Below are positions 15,383-24,122 of a DNA stretch of 64,000 nucleotides, one piece after another. The first letter of the stretch is position 1; the number at the start of each line of letters is the position of its first letter. Position numbers and translations under genes: made by a program. Below the pieces are notes generated by a model. The model was not told the origin of the DNA. It saw only the letters and a list, made by a program, of their open reading frames with translations, and ran no database searches. The DNA is from Solwaraspora sp. WMMD1047 (GTDB taxonomy: Bacteria > Actinomycetota > Actinomycetes > Mycobacteriales > Micromonosporaceae): NCBI RefSeq assembly GCF_029626155.1, contig NZ_JARUBL010000001.1, positions 6,724,501-6,788,500 of the forward strand. Reading direction: 5' to 3'.

Positions 15383-16237
15383 TCAGCCGACCACGAACCG
15401 GAACGAACCGTCCGGAGCCTCCTCAAGCCGGGGGGTGACCGGCGTCGTGACCTCGCGGTCCGCCGAGACGGCCGGCAACCCGGCCAGGTCGGCGCAGGCT
15501 GCCACCTCGGTCAGGGTCACGGCCGTCGGCGGCAGCATGGCCAGCTCACCGGCCTCGGCCCGGGCCAGCGCCTCGGCCGGCGGAATCCACATCGTGTGGT
15601 CGGCCTCCCCGGAAACGTCCCGGGGCCGCTGCCCCGCCGGCAACAGGGCGACGAAGAAGTACGTGTCGAAGCGGCGCGGTTCGAACTCCGGAGTGAGCCA
15701 CCGGCTCCACGGCAGCAGCAGGTCGGACCGGAGCGCGAGCCGCCGGCCCCGGAGCAGTTCGGCGAAGCCGAGTTCGCGGGCGACAAGCGCCGCCCGGGCC
15801 GCCTCCCAGTCGTCGCCGCTGACGTCCCCGACGACCGTGCCCGGTTCCGGACCGGCCAGCAGCACACCCGCCTCCTCGAACACCTCCCGGGCGGCCGCGC
15901 AGACCACCGCCTGGGCGGCCTCCGGCGACAGGCCGAGCCGGTCGGCCCACCAGCGCCGGTCCGGGCCGGCCCAGTCCAGGTCGGAGCCCGAGTCGGTCCG
16001 GTCGACCCCGCCGCCGGGGAAGGCGTACACCCCGCCGAACGTCATCGAGGCGGCCCGGCGCAGCAGATACCCCTCGAAGCCGGTGCCCGGCGCGGGCCGC
16101 AACAGCAGGACGGTGGCCGCCACCCGCGGCGGTACCGGTGGGCGGCCCTCGGCCCGGAACCGGCGGGCGTGCGCCAGCAGCGACCCGGGTACGGCGAACC
16201 GCAGCCCGCCGCCGGGTGCCCCGGCGTCACTCGTCAT
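15383..16237 (-). CDS. NUDIX hydrolase (NUDT19-like)
   Basis: 284 residues from ATG 16237. An N-terminal strand set VAATVLLLRPAPGTGFEGYL is followed by FGGVYAFPGGGVDRTDSGSD. The Nudix helix appears as CAAAREVFEEAGVLLAG (REx2EExGV). As in NUDT19/acyl-CoA diphosphatases, an insertion separates the GG(G)V part from the helix. These enzymes cleave X-linked nucleoside diphosphates, often CoA derivatives. A long C-terminal part with WSRWLTPEFEPRRFDTYFFV is also typical. It is divergent from the Gfo/Idh gene; no operon partner. Confidence 0.9.
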   Translation of the reverse strand: MTSDAGAPGGGLRFAVPGSLLAHARRFRAEGRPPVPPRVAATVLLLRPAPGTGFEGYLLRRAASMTFGGVYAFPGGGVDRTDSGSDLDWAGPDRRWWADRLGLSPEAAQAVVCAAAREVFEEAGVLLAGPEPGTVVGDVSGDDWEAARAALVARELGFAELLRGRRLALRSDLLLPWSRWLTPEFEPRRFDTYFFVALLPAGQRPRDVSGEADHTMWIPPAEALARAEAGELAMLPPTAVTLTEVAACADLAGLPAVSADREVTTPVTPRLEEAPDGSFRFVVG

Positions 16238-16330
16238 GCCGGCGAGCCTAGTCGGTGATCTTCGTCGGCCGGATCTTGTCAGGTGGACCGTGCGGCGAGC
16301 CGGTCGGGCCGCTCCGCTAGCGTGCCTCAG

Positions 16331-17299
16331 ATGACGCGTTGGGGCATTCTGGCGACCGGACAGATCGCGAAGCAGTTCGTCACCGACCTGCGGCTGCTGC
16401 CGGACGCCGAGGTGGTCGCCGTCGGGTCCCGGTCGGCCGACGCCGCCCGGATCTTCGCCGACCGGCACGACATCCCGCGGGCGTACGGCTCCTGGCGCGA
16501 GTTGGCCGCCGACCCGGAGCTGGACGTCATCTACGTCGCCACCCCGCACTCGGCCCACCACGAGGCGACGAAGGTCTGCCTGGCGGCGGGCAAGGCGGTG
16601 CTCTGCGAGAAGCCGTTCACGCTGGACCGGGCCAGCAGCGCCGAGCTGATCGAACTCGCCCGGTCCCGGCAGACCTTCCTGATGGAGGCGATGTGGATGC
16701 GCTGCAATCCGCTCGTACTCCGGATGGTGGAGCTGATCCGAGACGGCGCGATCGGCGACCTGACCACCGTGCGCGCCGATTTCGGGGTGCCCGGGCCGTT
16801 CCCGCCCGAGAGCCGGATGCGGGCTCGCGCGCTCGGCGGCGGGGCCCTGCTGGACCTCGGGATCTACCCGATCAGCCTGGCCCACCTGCTGCTCGGCGCG
16901 CCGGACCAGGTGCGCTCCTGGGCGAAGATCAGCCCGGAGGACGTGGACGAGAACACCGGCGTGCTGCTCGGCTACGACTCGGGGGCGGTGGCGGCGCTCA
17001 CCTGCGGGATCATCAGCGAGACGTCGGTGACCGCGACGGTGGCCGGGACCACCGGCCGGATCGAGCTGCCGGCGCCGTTCTTCCGCCCGGACCACCTGAC
17101 GCTGCACCGGGCCGGCGCCGAGCCCGAGGTGATCCGCGCCGAGATGGTCGGCGGCGGCTACCAGTACGAGGCGGCCGAGGTGCAGCGCTGCCTGGCGGCC
17201 GGGCTCACCGAGAGCCCGCTGGTGCCGCACGCGGTGACCCTGGAGGTGATGGGTCTGCTGGACACCATCCGCGAGCAGATCGGCGTCAGCTACACCTGA
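16331..17299 (+). CDS. Gfo/Idh/MocA-family NAD(P)-dependent oxidoreductase
   Basis: 322 residues. ATG 16331 was chosen because the Rossmann strand (TRWGILATGQIAKQFVTDL) starts directly after it, although the frame is open further upstream; no ribosome site is evident, so the message may be leaderless. Conserved family blocks: VAVGSRSADAARIFADRH, DVIYVATPHSAHHEA, the CEKPFTL motif whose Lys is catalytic, and LLDLGIYPISLAHLLLG in the C-terminal substrate domain. Trans-dihydrodiol dehydrogenase-like members look similar. The substrate, probably a sugar or cyclitol, is not predictable. It ends 7 bp from the convergent pit gene. Confidence 0.92.
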   Translation: MTRWGILATGQIAKQFVTDLRLLPDAEVVAVGSRSADAARIFADRHDIPRAYGSWRELAADPELDVIYVATPHSAHHEATKVCLAAGKAVLCEKPFTLDRASSAELIELARSRQTFLMEAMWMRCNPLVLRMVELIRDGAIGDLTTVRADFGVPGPFPPESRMRARALGGGALLDLGIYPISLAHLLLGAPDQVRSWAKISPEDVDENTGVLLGYDSGAVAALTCGIISETSVTATVAGTTGRIELPAPFFRPDHLTLHRAGAEPEVIRAEMVGGGYQYEAAEVQRCLAAGLTESPLVPHAVTLEVMGLLDTIREQIGVSYT

Positions 17300-17306
17300 G
17301 GGCGGC

Positions 17307-18308
17307 TCAGAAGAACGGTCGGGCGACGAAGTACATCACCGCGCCGATCGAGCCGGCCGCCGGGAAGGTGAGGATCCAGGCGCCGACGATGTTGCCGGCC
17401 ACCCCCCACCGCACCGCCGACAGCCGCTTGGTCGCGCCCACCCCCATGATCGCCGAGGTGATGGTGTGGGTGGTGGAGATCGGCGCGCCCAGCACCAGCG
17501 CGTTGAAGTAGAGCACCGAGCTGGCGACGGTCTCGGCGGCGAAGCCCTCCGGCGGACCGAGGTCGATGATCTTCCGGCCAAGGGTGCGGATGATCCGCCA
17601 GCCGCCGGCGTAGGTGCCCAGCGCGAGCACCGTCGCCGAGGTCCAGAAGACCCACTCCGGGATGGTCTCGGCGCTGTCCTGGAAACCGCCGACGTAGAGG
17701 GCGAGCACCACGATGCCGATGGTCTTGGCGGCGTCCTGCATGCCGTGCCCGACCGACATCGCGGCGGCCGATACGGTCTGCGCATACCGGAACCCGCGGT
17801 TGAGCTTCGCCGGCTGTCCGTGCCGGAAGATCCACTGGACGCCCACCATGACCAGGAAGCCCAGGCCGAAGCCGACCAGCGGCGAAAGGATCATCGGCAG
17901 TACGACGTCCGAGGCGATGCCGCCCCACAGCACCGTGCCGGCGGCGGCCAGCGTCGAGCCGACCAGGCCACCGATCAGGGCGTGCGACGACGAGGAGGGC
18001 AACCCGAAGTACCAGGTGATCAGGTTCCAGGTGATCGCCCCGATCACGCCCGCGAAGACGATGCCGAGGCTGGACACCCCGGACGGCAGGTCGACCAGGC
18101 CGCTGCCGACGGTCTTGGCCACCTCGGCGCCGAAGTGCGCGCCGATGAAGTTGCCGACCGCGGCCATGGCCAGCGCCACCCGCGGCGTGAGTGCCCGGGT
18201 GGAGATGCTTGTCGCGATCGCGTTGGCGGCGTCGTGGAAGCCGTTCGTGTAGTCGAAGACCATCGCGACGGCGATCACCGCGAGGACGGCGACGAGTTCG
18301 GGACTCAC
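17307..18308 (-). CDS. pit: Low-affinity inorganic phosphate transporter (PiT family)
   Basis: 333 residues from GTG 18308, about ten membrane helices. The two PiT signature repeats are visible: FDYTNGFHDAANAIATSIST near the N-terminus and VLGAPISTTHTITSAIMGVG near the C-terminus, plus GLPSSSSHALIGGLVGSTLA. It imports metal-phosphate complexes by proton symport. It starts 5 nt after the DUF47 gene ends, so the two are one operon, as in other bacteria where DUF47 proteins are Pit accessory proteins. Confidence 0.95.
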   Translation of the reverse strand: MSPELVAVLAVIAVAMVFDYTNGFHDAANAIATSISTRALTPRVALAMAAVGNFIGAHFGAEVAKTVGSGLVDLPSGVSSLGIVFAGVIGAITWNLITWYFGLPSSSSHALIGGLVGSTLAAAGTVLWGGIASDVVLPMILSPLVGFGLGFLVMVGVQWIFRHGQPAKLNRGFRYAQTVSAAAMSVGHGMQDAAKTIGIVVLALYVGGFQDSAETIPEWVFWTSATVLALGTYAGGWRIIRTLGRKIIDLGPPEGFAAETVASSVLYFNALVLGAPISTTHTITSAIMGVGATKRLSAVRWGVAGNIVGAWILTFPAAGSIGAVMYFVARPFF

Positions 18309-18313
18309 GTCGG

Positions 18314-18940
18314 TCAGGACTCCTTGACCGCGATGGTCTCGACGGTGTTCGCCACGTGCTCGAACGCGTCGCAGGCCGCCTCCAGCTCGTCGGCGACCTC
18401 CTTCATCTTCAGCACCGTGAGCGCGTCGTACTCGCCGGAGAAGAGCCGCACCAGCAACATCCGGTACGCCTGGTCACCGTCGTTCTCCAGCCGGTTGCAC
18501 TCGATCCAGTAGTCCTCGAGGTTCTTCAGCGCCCGCAGCCGGGGCATCGCCTCGGCGGTCAGCTTCGCCTGCTGGTCGAGGACGTTCACCAGTTCGTGCA
18601 TCTCCCGGGGCAGCGACGGCAGCTTGGTCAGCCCGTAGAGGTAGAGCAGGTTGCCGACCGCCTCCAGGTGGTCCATCACGTCGTCGAGCTGCGAGCCGAG
18701 CCGGTAGATGTCCTCCCGGTCGAACGGCGTCACGAAGGTCGAGTTGATCTTCTTGTAGAGGTCGTGCGTGATCTGGTCGCTGTCGTGCTCGACCTCGGTG
18801 AGCCGCTCGCTCACCGACTGCACGTCGACCCCGGGCAGGGCCAGCTCGTTGAGCAACTCGGTGCCTCGGACCAGGTTCTGCGCGGCCCTGGTGAAGAGCT
18901 CGTAGAAGGCGCCCTCGGTCGGGCGGAAGGAAAACTTCAC
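18314..18940 (-). CDS. DUF47/PhoU-like Pit accessory protein
   Basis: 208 residues from GTG 18940. All-helical: FRPTEGAFYELFTRAAQNLV, then ERLTEVEHDSDQITHDLYKK, STFVTPFDREDIYRLGSQLD and DVMDHLEAVGNLLYLYGLTK. The E-D-D metal-binding pattern (EVEHDSDQITHDL; DREDIYRL) is that of the PhoU-like DUF47 family. These cytoplasmic proteins are encoded next to pit genes and modulate the transporter. A PHO-box-like repeat lies 147 bp upstream at 19087-19108. Confidence 0.92.
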   Translation of the reverse strand: MKFSFRPTEGAFYELFTRAAQNLVRGTELLNELALPGVDVQSVSERLTEVEHDSDQITHDLYKKINSTFVTPFDREDIYRLGSQLDDVMDHLEAVGNLLYLYGLTKLPSLPREMHELVNVLDQQAKLTAEAMPRLRALKNLEDYWIECNRLENDGDQAYRMLLVRLFSGEYDALTVLKMKEVADELEAACDAFEHVANTVETIAVKES

Positions 18941-19086
18941 GGCAAAGGACCTCGTCGTTCGGCGGGGTGGAACGGTGCGGCACGGAAGCTGCGGCGGGCC
19001 GGGACGCGCCTGCCCTGCAAGATGCTAGGGAACCCGAAATCGGCTCGCCCGCCGGCCCACCCCTGGCCAGCTGGCATTCATTCGTC

Positions 19087-19108
19087 GTTAACCTAGCGTT
19101 CACCTGAC
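19087..19108 (+). promoter_or_regulatory. Second PHO-box-like direct repeat, upstream of the DUF47-pit operon
   Basis: GTTAACCTAGC GTTCACCTGAC are two adjacent 11-nt repeats of the same form as the pstS site. They overlap the last codons of the PPK2 gene and lie 147 bp before the DUF47 start, but point away from that operon. PhoP is known to repress a pit operon in Streptomyces; a reversed site could fit repression. Functional assignment is inference. Confidence 0.55.
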
Positions 19109-20005
19109 GCCGGCGGGTGTCGCCGAGCCGGCGTCGAGTCGACGCCGTTCCCGTTCGATGTCGAAATCGGCCGGCGGATACGAAAGCCGCAGATCGGCGA
19201 ACGTCTCCGCGAGCAGCCGGGCCACCGCCCAGTCCCGGTACCACTTCCGGTCGGCCGGCACCAGGTACCACGGCTCCGGGGTGGCGCACCGGGCCAGCGC
19301 GTCCGCGTACGCGGCCTGGTAGTCGTCCCAGCGGGCCCGGGAATCGACATCCGACGGGTGGTACTTCCAGTGCTTGCGCGGGTCGTCGAGCCGCTTGCGC
19401 AGCCGCTCCAACTGCTCCTCGGCGGAGATGTGCAGCATCACCTTGACCATGGTGACGCCGGCCTCGGCCAACTCCTGTTCGAACTCGTTGATCTCGTCGT
19501 ACCGGCCCCGCCAGATTTGCTCGGACACCAGCGACTCCACCCGGGCGATCAACACGTCCTCGTAGTGCGAACGGTTGAACACCCCGACGTAGCCGGGCGC
19601 CGGCAGCGCCTTGCGGATCCGCCACAGGAAGTGGTGGTTGCGCTCCTCGAAGGTCGGCGTGCCGAACGACCTGATGTGCAGACCGAGCGGATCCATCGCG
19701 CCGGCCACCCGCCGGATCGTGCCGTCCTTGCCACCGCAGTCCATCGCCTGCAGCACCAGCAGCAACCGCCGCCCCTGCGCCGGGTCGACCTTGGCCGAGG
19801 CGAACAGCATCTCCTGCTGGCGCCCCAACTCGGCACCGATCGCCGCCACCTGCGCCCGGGCCCAGCCCTTCTGGTCGTCCCCGGTGACCCGCCGGTCCGG
19901 CAGGCCGGGGGTGGACCGCGGATCGACCGCCGCGAGGTCCACCGGGGTCACCCCGTCGGTGTGGACCCGCAGCAGGTCCCGCATCGCTGGTACCGAGCCA
20001 CTCAT
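19100..20005 (-). CDS. ppk2: Polyphosphate kinase 2 family protein (polyP:nucleotide phosphotransferase)
   Basis: 301 residues from ATG 20005 (GTG 20008 is directly adjacent). Class I PPK2 motifs: LLVLQAMDCGGKDGTIRRV as Walker A-like loop, GLHIRSFGTPTFEERNHHFL, WRIRKALPAPGYVGVFNRSH with the YEDVL continuation (lid/Walker B region), and HISAEEQLERLRKRLDDPRK plus HWKYHPSDVDSRARWDDY. PPK2 enzymes use polyphosphate to make NDP/NTP, or the reverse. Cys-Gly replaces the commoner Thr-Ala in the loop (MDCGGKDG rather than LDTAGKDG), a variation seen in actinomycetes. Placement beside pit/DUF47 supports a phosphate storage role. Confidence 0.93.
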   Translation of the reverse strand: MSGSVPAMRDLLRVHTDGVTPVDLAAVDPRSTPGLPDRRVTGDDQKGWARAQVAAIGAELGRQQEMLFASAKVDPAQGRRLLLVLQAMDCGGKDGTIRRVAGAMDPLGLHIRSFGTPTFEERNHHFLWRIRKALPAPGYVGVFNRSHYEDVLIARVESLVSEQIWRGRYDEINEFEQELAEAGVTMVKVMLHISAEEQLERLRKRLDDPRKHWKYHPSDVDSRARWDDYQAAYADALARCATPEPWYLVPADRKWYRDWAVARLLAETFADLRLSYPPADFDIERERRRLDAGSATPAGVR

Positions 20006-20237
20006 CACGCCACCACACTCCGTCCCGTCGCCGGCCCGCCTGGTGACCGGCGGCAGCACCGCGTCACACTGGGCCGACCTGTCTCGTCCTGCCGTCACGG
20101 AGAATTCTGCTCCCTCGCCCGGCCCGGGGCCCGTCCGGCGGAAAGGTGAGATCCGCCCGCCGGCCCGCGCCGGGACGTCGCGGATCGGAGCACTTCGATC
20201 GAACCGAGCCGGCCGGTGGGTGGCGGAAGGGGAAGCG

Positions 20238-21209
20238 GTGAGTGATCAGGCCCGCGAGTTCGAGGCCGAACGGAAGCACCTGACGGCGGTCGCCTACCGG
20301 ATGCTCGGCAGCCGCGCCGAGGCCGAGGACGCCGTCCAGGAGACCTGGCTGCGGTACGCCGCCGCCCTGGCCGAACCGACCGACCGGGCCGAGATCCGCG
20401 ACCTGCGGGCCTGGTTGACCACCGCCGTCGCCCGGATCTGCCTCGACGTGCTCCGCTCCGCCCGGGTCCGCCGGGCCGCGTACCCGGGACAGTGGCTGCC
20501 CGAGCCGGTGATCGACCGGCTGCCCGGCGCGGCCGGCCCGGGCGGCCCCGAGGGGTTCGGTCCGGACCCGGCCGAACGGGCGGCCCGCACGGACCAGGTG
20601 GCCATGGCCCTGCTTGTCGTCCTGGAGCGGCTCGGCCCGGAACAGCGCGTCGCCTTCGTGCTGCACGACGTCTTCGCCGTCCCGTTCACCGAGATCGCGG
20701 CGGTGCTCGGCACCAGCGTCGCCGCCGCCCGCCAGCTCGCCTCGCGCGGCCGGCGCGCGATCGCCGAACAGCGGCCCCGGCACAGCGCCGACCCGGCCGA
20801 GCAGCGCCGCCTGCTGGCCGCCTTTCTGGCCGCCGCCGAATCCGGGGACCTGGACCGGCTGGTCGGCGTACTCGCCCCGGACGCGGTCTTCGTCAGCGAC
20901 GGCGGCGGCCACTTCCCCGTGGCCCGGGAACCGATCCGGGGCGCCGTCCAGGTGGCGCGGTTCACAGCCGGCCTGGTGCGCCGCCTCGCCCGGGAACTGA
21001 CCGACCGGCGTGCCGAGCCGGTGCTGGTGAACGGCGAACCGGGGCTGCGCACCGAGGGCGGCTGGGCCACCGGCCGGCTGCGCTCCGTCCTGTGGATCAC
21101 GGCCGCGCAGGGCCGGATCACCGGCGTCTACAACCTGCTCAACCCCGAGAAGCTGGCCCACCTGCCGGCCCTGGAACCGGGCGCCTCCGGTTGGCCGCCC
21201 ACCTGGTGA
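20238..21209 (+). CDS. sigJ: ECF41/SigJ-type RNA polymerase sigma factor with C-terminal SnoaL-like domain
   Basis: 323 residues. GTG 20238 with GAAGGGGAAG upstream gives a start right at region 2 (SDQAREFEAERKHLTAVAYR). Sigma region 2 (~8-75) includes AEDAVQETWLRYAAAL. Region 4 (~115-165) includes LGPEQRVAFVLHDVFAVPFT and EIAAVLGTSVAAARQLASRG. The C-terminal ~140 residues form a SnoaL-like domain (FLAAAESGDLDRLVGVLAPD) containing GWATGRLRS near the end, and the protein ends in an NPEKLAHL segment. ECF41 factors use this domain instead of a classical anti-sigma factor. A carboxymuconolactone decarboxylase or oxidoreductase is often the neighbour, but none is here. Confidence 0.9.
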   Translation: MSDQAREFEAERKHLTAVAYRMLGSRAEAEDAVQETWLRYAAALAEPTDRAEIRDLRAWLTTAVARICLDVLRSARVRRAAYPGQWLPEPVIDRLPGAAGPGGPEGFGPDPAERAARTDQVAMALLVVLERLGPEQRVAFVLHDVFAVPFTEIAAVLGTSVAAARQLASRGRRAIAEQRPRHSADPAEQRRLLAAFLAAAESGDLDRLVGVLAPDAVFVSDGGGHFPVAREPIRGAVQVARFTAGLVRRLARELTDRRAEPVLVNGEPGLRTEGGWATGRLRSVLWITAAQGRITGVYNLLNPEKLAHLPALEPGASGWPPTW

Positions 21210-21254
21210 CCGACCGCCGCGCCAGCCGAGGCCCGGGGGCCGGCAGCCGCCGGC

Positions 21255-21758
21255 TCACACCACCAGGGCCAACCACTTCCGGTACGCGGTGGCGAACGGT
21301 TCGGTGCCGTCGCCCAGCGCCCCGAACAGCCAGCCGGCGGCCGCCTCCGCCGCGGAGACCAGGTCGTCCGGGTAGCCGAACCGGACCCGGTGCTCGGCGA
21401 ACTCGTCCTCGTCGCGCAGCTCGACGGCGCCGGTGGCCCGGCGACGGACCACGTCCAGGTCCAGGTCGATCAGGTTGACGGTGTCGCCGTCCCAGCGGGC
21501 CGGACTGGCGATGTCGCAGTAGACCTCACTGGTCCGCGGCGGCGGGTTGAACATGCAGGTCCACCATGCCTGGTGCGGTACCAGCAGGACGAACGGAATC
21601 TGCTCGACCGACGGCCGACCGTGGTAGACCGACGCCGTGCCGGTGCTGACCCCCAGCCAGATGCCCAGGTCGTCCTCGGTCAGCCGGCGGGCCGGATAGT
21701 CGCGGTGTGCGGTCCCGTCGTACTTGCGGTAGACCACCCGAACCACGTCACTCGGCAT
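21255..21758 (-). CDS. DUF402 protein
   Basis: 167 residues from ATG 21758. The DUF402 beta-barrel core is visible: KYDGTAHRDYPARRLTEDDL, then WWTCMFNPPPRTSEVYCDIA and NLIDLDLDVVRRRATGAVEL, DEDEFAEHRVRFGYPDD. The D-x-D-x-D (DLDLD) and DEDE carboxylates are the metal-binding residues of the nucleoside diphosphate/triphosphate phosphatases of this family. It is convergent with the sigma factor gene and divergent from the helicase. The substrate is not shown by the sequence. Confidence 0.87.
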   Translation of the reverse strand: MPSDVVRVVYRKYDGTAHRDYPARRLTEDDLGIWLGVSTGTASVYHGRPSVEQIPFVLLVPHQAWWTCMFNPPPRTSEVYCDIASPARWDGDTVNLIDLDLDVVRRRATGAVELRDEDEFAEHRVRFGYPDDLVSAAEAAAGWLFGALGDGTEPFATAYRKWLALVV

Positions 21759-21891
21759 GCCCGCACCCTAACCGATTCGACCCGGCACTCGTCGGTACGC
21801 ACCGGCTCGCGCCGGTTACCAGCAGCCAACGAAACGGCGCCGTGGACGCGTCGCGGCCGACCCGGTCGGTGCCGCCCGGTACGGTCGCACG

Positions 21892-24096
21892 GTGACCGCG
21901 CCGACCGAGACCGCCCCGATCAGCGATCCCCACCGGACCAGCGGACCGGACCCGACCGCCGGACCCGACCGGGGCGACCGGGCGGCCGGCGGCCGGGGCC
22001 GGGACGACGCGGTCAGCACCGAGCGGCTGCTCGCCGCCGCGGTCGGCGCGGTGCCCGGTGGCTCGACCCGACCCGGCCAGGAGGCGATGGCGTCGGCCAT
22101 CACGGCGAGCATCGCCTCCGGCGACCACCTGCTCGTCCAGGCCGGCACCGGCACCGGCAAGTCGCTGGCGTACCTGGCCCCGGCGCTGACGGTCGACGGG
22201 CCGGTGGTGATCTCGACCGCCACCCTGGCGCTGCAGTCCCAACTCGTCGAGCACGATCTGCCCCGGCTCGCCACCGCCGTCGAGCCGGTGCTCGGCCGCC
22301 GACCGACCTTCGCTGTCCTCAAGGGTCGGCACCACTACCTCTGCCTGGCCCGGCTGGAGAACTCCACTGAGGACGAACCGGAGGACGCGCTCTTCGACGT
22401 CGGCGACCAACCGGCGCGCGGCGCGCCGGTGAAGTGGCTCGGCGAGGCGGGCCGGCTCGGCAAGCAGGTCGAGCGGCTGCGCGACTGGGCGATGGAGACC
22501 GAGACCGGGGACCGCGACGAACTCGACCCGGGCGTCGACGACCAGGCGTGGCGGCTGGTGTCGATGCCGGCCCGCGAGTGCGTCGGGGCCAACCGCTGCC
22601 CGTACGGCGGGGAGTGTTTCGCCGAGGCGTCCCGGGCCCGGGCCCGGGAGGCGGACATCGTGGTGACCAACCACAGCCTGCTCGCCGTCGACATGCTCGC
22701 CGGCCGGCACATCGTGCCGCCGCACAAGCTGCTGGTGGTGGACGAGGCGCACGAGCTGGCCGACCGGGTCTCCTCGGCCGCCCAGGCCGAGTTGACCCCG
22801 GAGTCGATCGACCGGGCCGCCCGCCGGGCCCGGCCGCTGCTCCCGCCCGAGCTGGCCGAGCGGCTGATCGAGGCGGGCGACCTGCTCGCCGTCGGGCTGG
22901 CCGAGGCGCCGGCCGGCCGGCTCACCACCGGGCTGCCCGACCCGCTCCAGCAGGCGTGCACGCTGCTCGACGGCGCGACCCGGGCGGCCCTGGAGAAGAT
23001 CGGTGACGTCAAGGCCGACGACCCCGACCCGGTACGCAAACAGCAGGCCAAGGCCGTGCTCGACGAGATCTCCAAGACCGCCCAGCGGCTGTTGGAAGAG
23101 GCCGACCACGACGTGGCCTGGGTGGAGAAGCCGGATCGGCCGGGCCAGGACCGGCCGGGCCAGCAGCGGCGGGCGCTTGTGGTCGCCCCGCTCTCGGTGG
23201 CCGGCACCCTCGCCACCCACCTGTACGACGACCGTACCGTCGTCGCCACCTCGGCCACCCTCGCGCTCGGCGGCCGGTTCGACACCGTGGCCCGCGCCCT
23301 CGGCCTGGACCTGCCGACCCCGCCGGACCGGAACGGCCCCGCCCCGGTCGGCACCGCCAGGACCGGCACCGCCAACCCTGTCGCCGCCGGCGCCGCTGCC
23401 GCCGCCACCCCGGCCAGCGGCGGGCCGGGTTGGCGGTCGCTGGACGTCGGTTCGCCGTTCGACTACCCCAAGCAGGGCATCCTGTACGTGGCCGCACACC
23501 TGCCCCGACCGGCCGCCTCCGGCCTGCCGGCCGCGGCCGGCGAGGAGCTGCTCGCCCTGATGGGCGCGCTCGGTGGGCGTACCCTCGGGCTCTTCTCCTC
23601 CCGGCGGGCGGCGCTGCAGGCCGCCGAGCTGGTCCGCGCCCGGACCGACCTGACCGTGTTGCTGCAGGGCGAGGAGGCGCTGCCGCTGCTGGTCCGTCGG
23701 TTCCGGGAGGAGAAGGCCAGCTCACTGTTCGGGGTGATGTCGCTCTGGCAGGGCGTCGACGTGCCGGGCGACGCCTGCCAGCTCGTGGTGATCGACCGGC
23801 TGCCGTTTCCGCGCCCCGACGAGCCGCTCGCCGCTGCCCGGGCCGCCGCCGTGGACGCCGCCGGCGGCTCGGGGTTCGCCTCGGTGAGCGTGCCGATCGC
23901 CGCGGTCCGGCTGGCCCAGGGCGTCGGCCGGCTGATCCGGTCCACCGGGGACCGCGGCGTGGTGGCGGTGCTCGACTCCCGGCTGGAGACGGCCCGCGGC
24001 TACGGCGCCTTCCTGCGGCAGTCGCTGCCGCCGTTCTGGTACACCACCCGGCCGGACGTCGCCCGGGGCGCCCTGCAGCGGCTCAACCTGAGCTGA
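21892..24096 (+). CDS. dinG: DinG/YoaA-type ATP-dependent DNA helicase
   Basis: 734 residues from GTG 21892. Superfamily 2 helicase with Walker A QAGTGTGKSLAYL (~82-94), motif Ia VISTATLALQSQL, DEAH box VVDEAHELAD (~282) and C-terminal motifs GVMSLWQGVDVPGDACQLV and RLAQGVGRLIRS. Four Cys between motifs Ia and II (YLCL; RECV; RCPY; ECFA) fit the 4Fe-4S cluster of XPD/DinG helicases. The first ~45 residues are disordered. A Gly/Ala/Pro-rich insert at ~480-515 is unusual but common in high-GC homologues. DinG unwinds R-loops and D-loops. It ends within a strong terminator hairpin shared with the convergent gene. Confidence 0.93.
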   Translation: MTAPTETAPISDPHRTSGPDPTAGPDRGDRAAGGRGRDDAVSTERLLAAAVGAVPGGSTRPGQEAMASAITASIASGDHLLVQAGTGTGKSLAYLAPALTVDGPVVISTATLALQSQLVEHDLPRLATAVEPVLGRRPTFAVLKGRHHYLCLARLENSTEDEPEDALFDVGDQPARGAPVKWLGEAGRLGKQVERLRDWAMETETGDRDELDPGVDDQAWRLVSMPARECVGANRCPYGGECFAEASRARAREADIVVTNHSLLAVDMLAGRHIVPPHKLLVVDEAHELADRVSSAAQAELTPESIDRAARRARPLLPPELAERLIEAGDLLAVGLAEAPAGRLTTGLPDPLQQACTLLDGATRAALEKIGDVKADDPDPVRKQQAKAVLDEISKTAQRLLEEADHDVAWVEKPDRPGQDRPGQQRRALVVAPLSVAGTLATHLYDDRTVVATSATLALGGRFDTVARALGLDLPTPPDRNGPAPVGTARTGTANPVAAGAAAAATPASGGPGWRSLDVGSPFDYPKQGILYVAAHLPRPAASGLPAAAGEELLALMGALGGRTLGLFSSRRAALQAAELVRARTDLTVLLQGEEALPLLVRRFREEKASSLFGVMSLWQGVDVPGDACQLVVIDRLPFPRPDEPLAAARAAAVDAAGGSGFASVSVPIAAVRLAQGVGRLIRSTGDRGVVAVLDSRLETARGYGAFLRQSLPPFWYTTRPDVARGALQRLNLS

Positions 24097-24122
24097 CGGC
24101 CCGTCCGGGCCGTCAGCTCAGG
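24087..24122. terminator. Bidirectional 17-bp terminator overlapping both stop codons
   Basis: Arms 24087-24103 and 24106-24122 are exact complements around GAGCTGACGGCCCG, with only two unpaired bases at the apex (in practice a slightly larger loop). The dinG TGA (24094-24096) and the convergent gene's TGA (24118-24120) both lie within the stem. Confidence 0.85.

Noticed and set aside
15383..17230. Very long minus-strand open frame extending the NUDIX gene upstream across the Gfo/Idh gene
   Set aside because: The extension is Arg/Pro/Gly-rich antisense of a well-supported oxidoreductase. The NUDIX homology starts at ATG 16237. Similar antisense extensions at 27734-30445, 39613-42237 and 8888-9388 were cut for the same reason.
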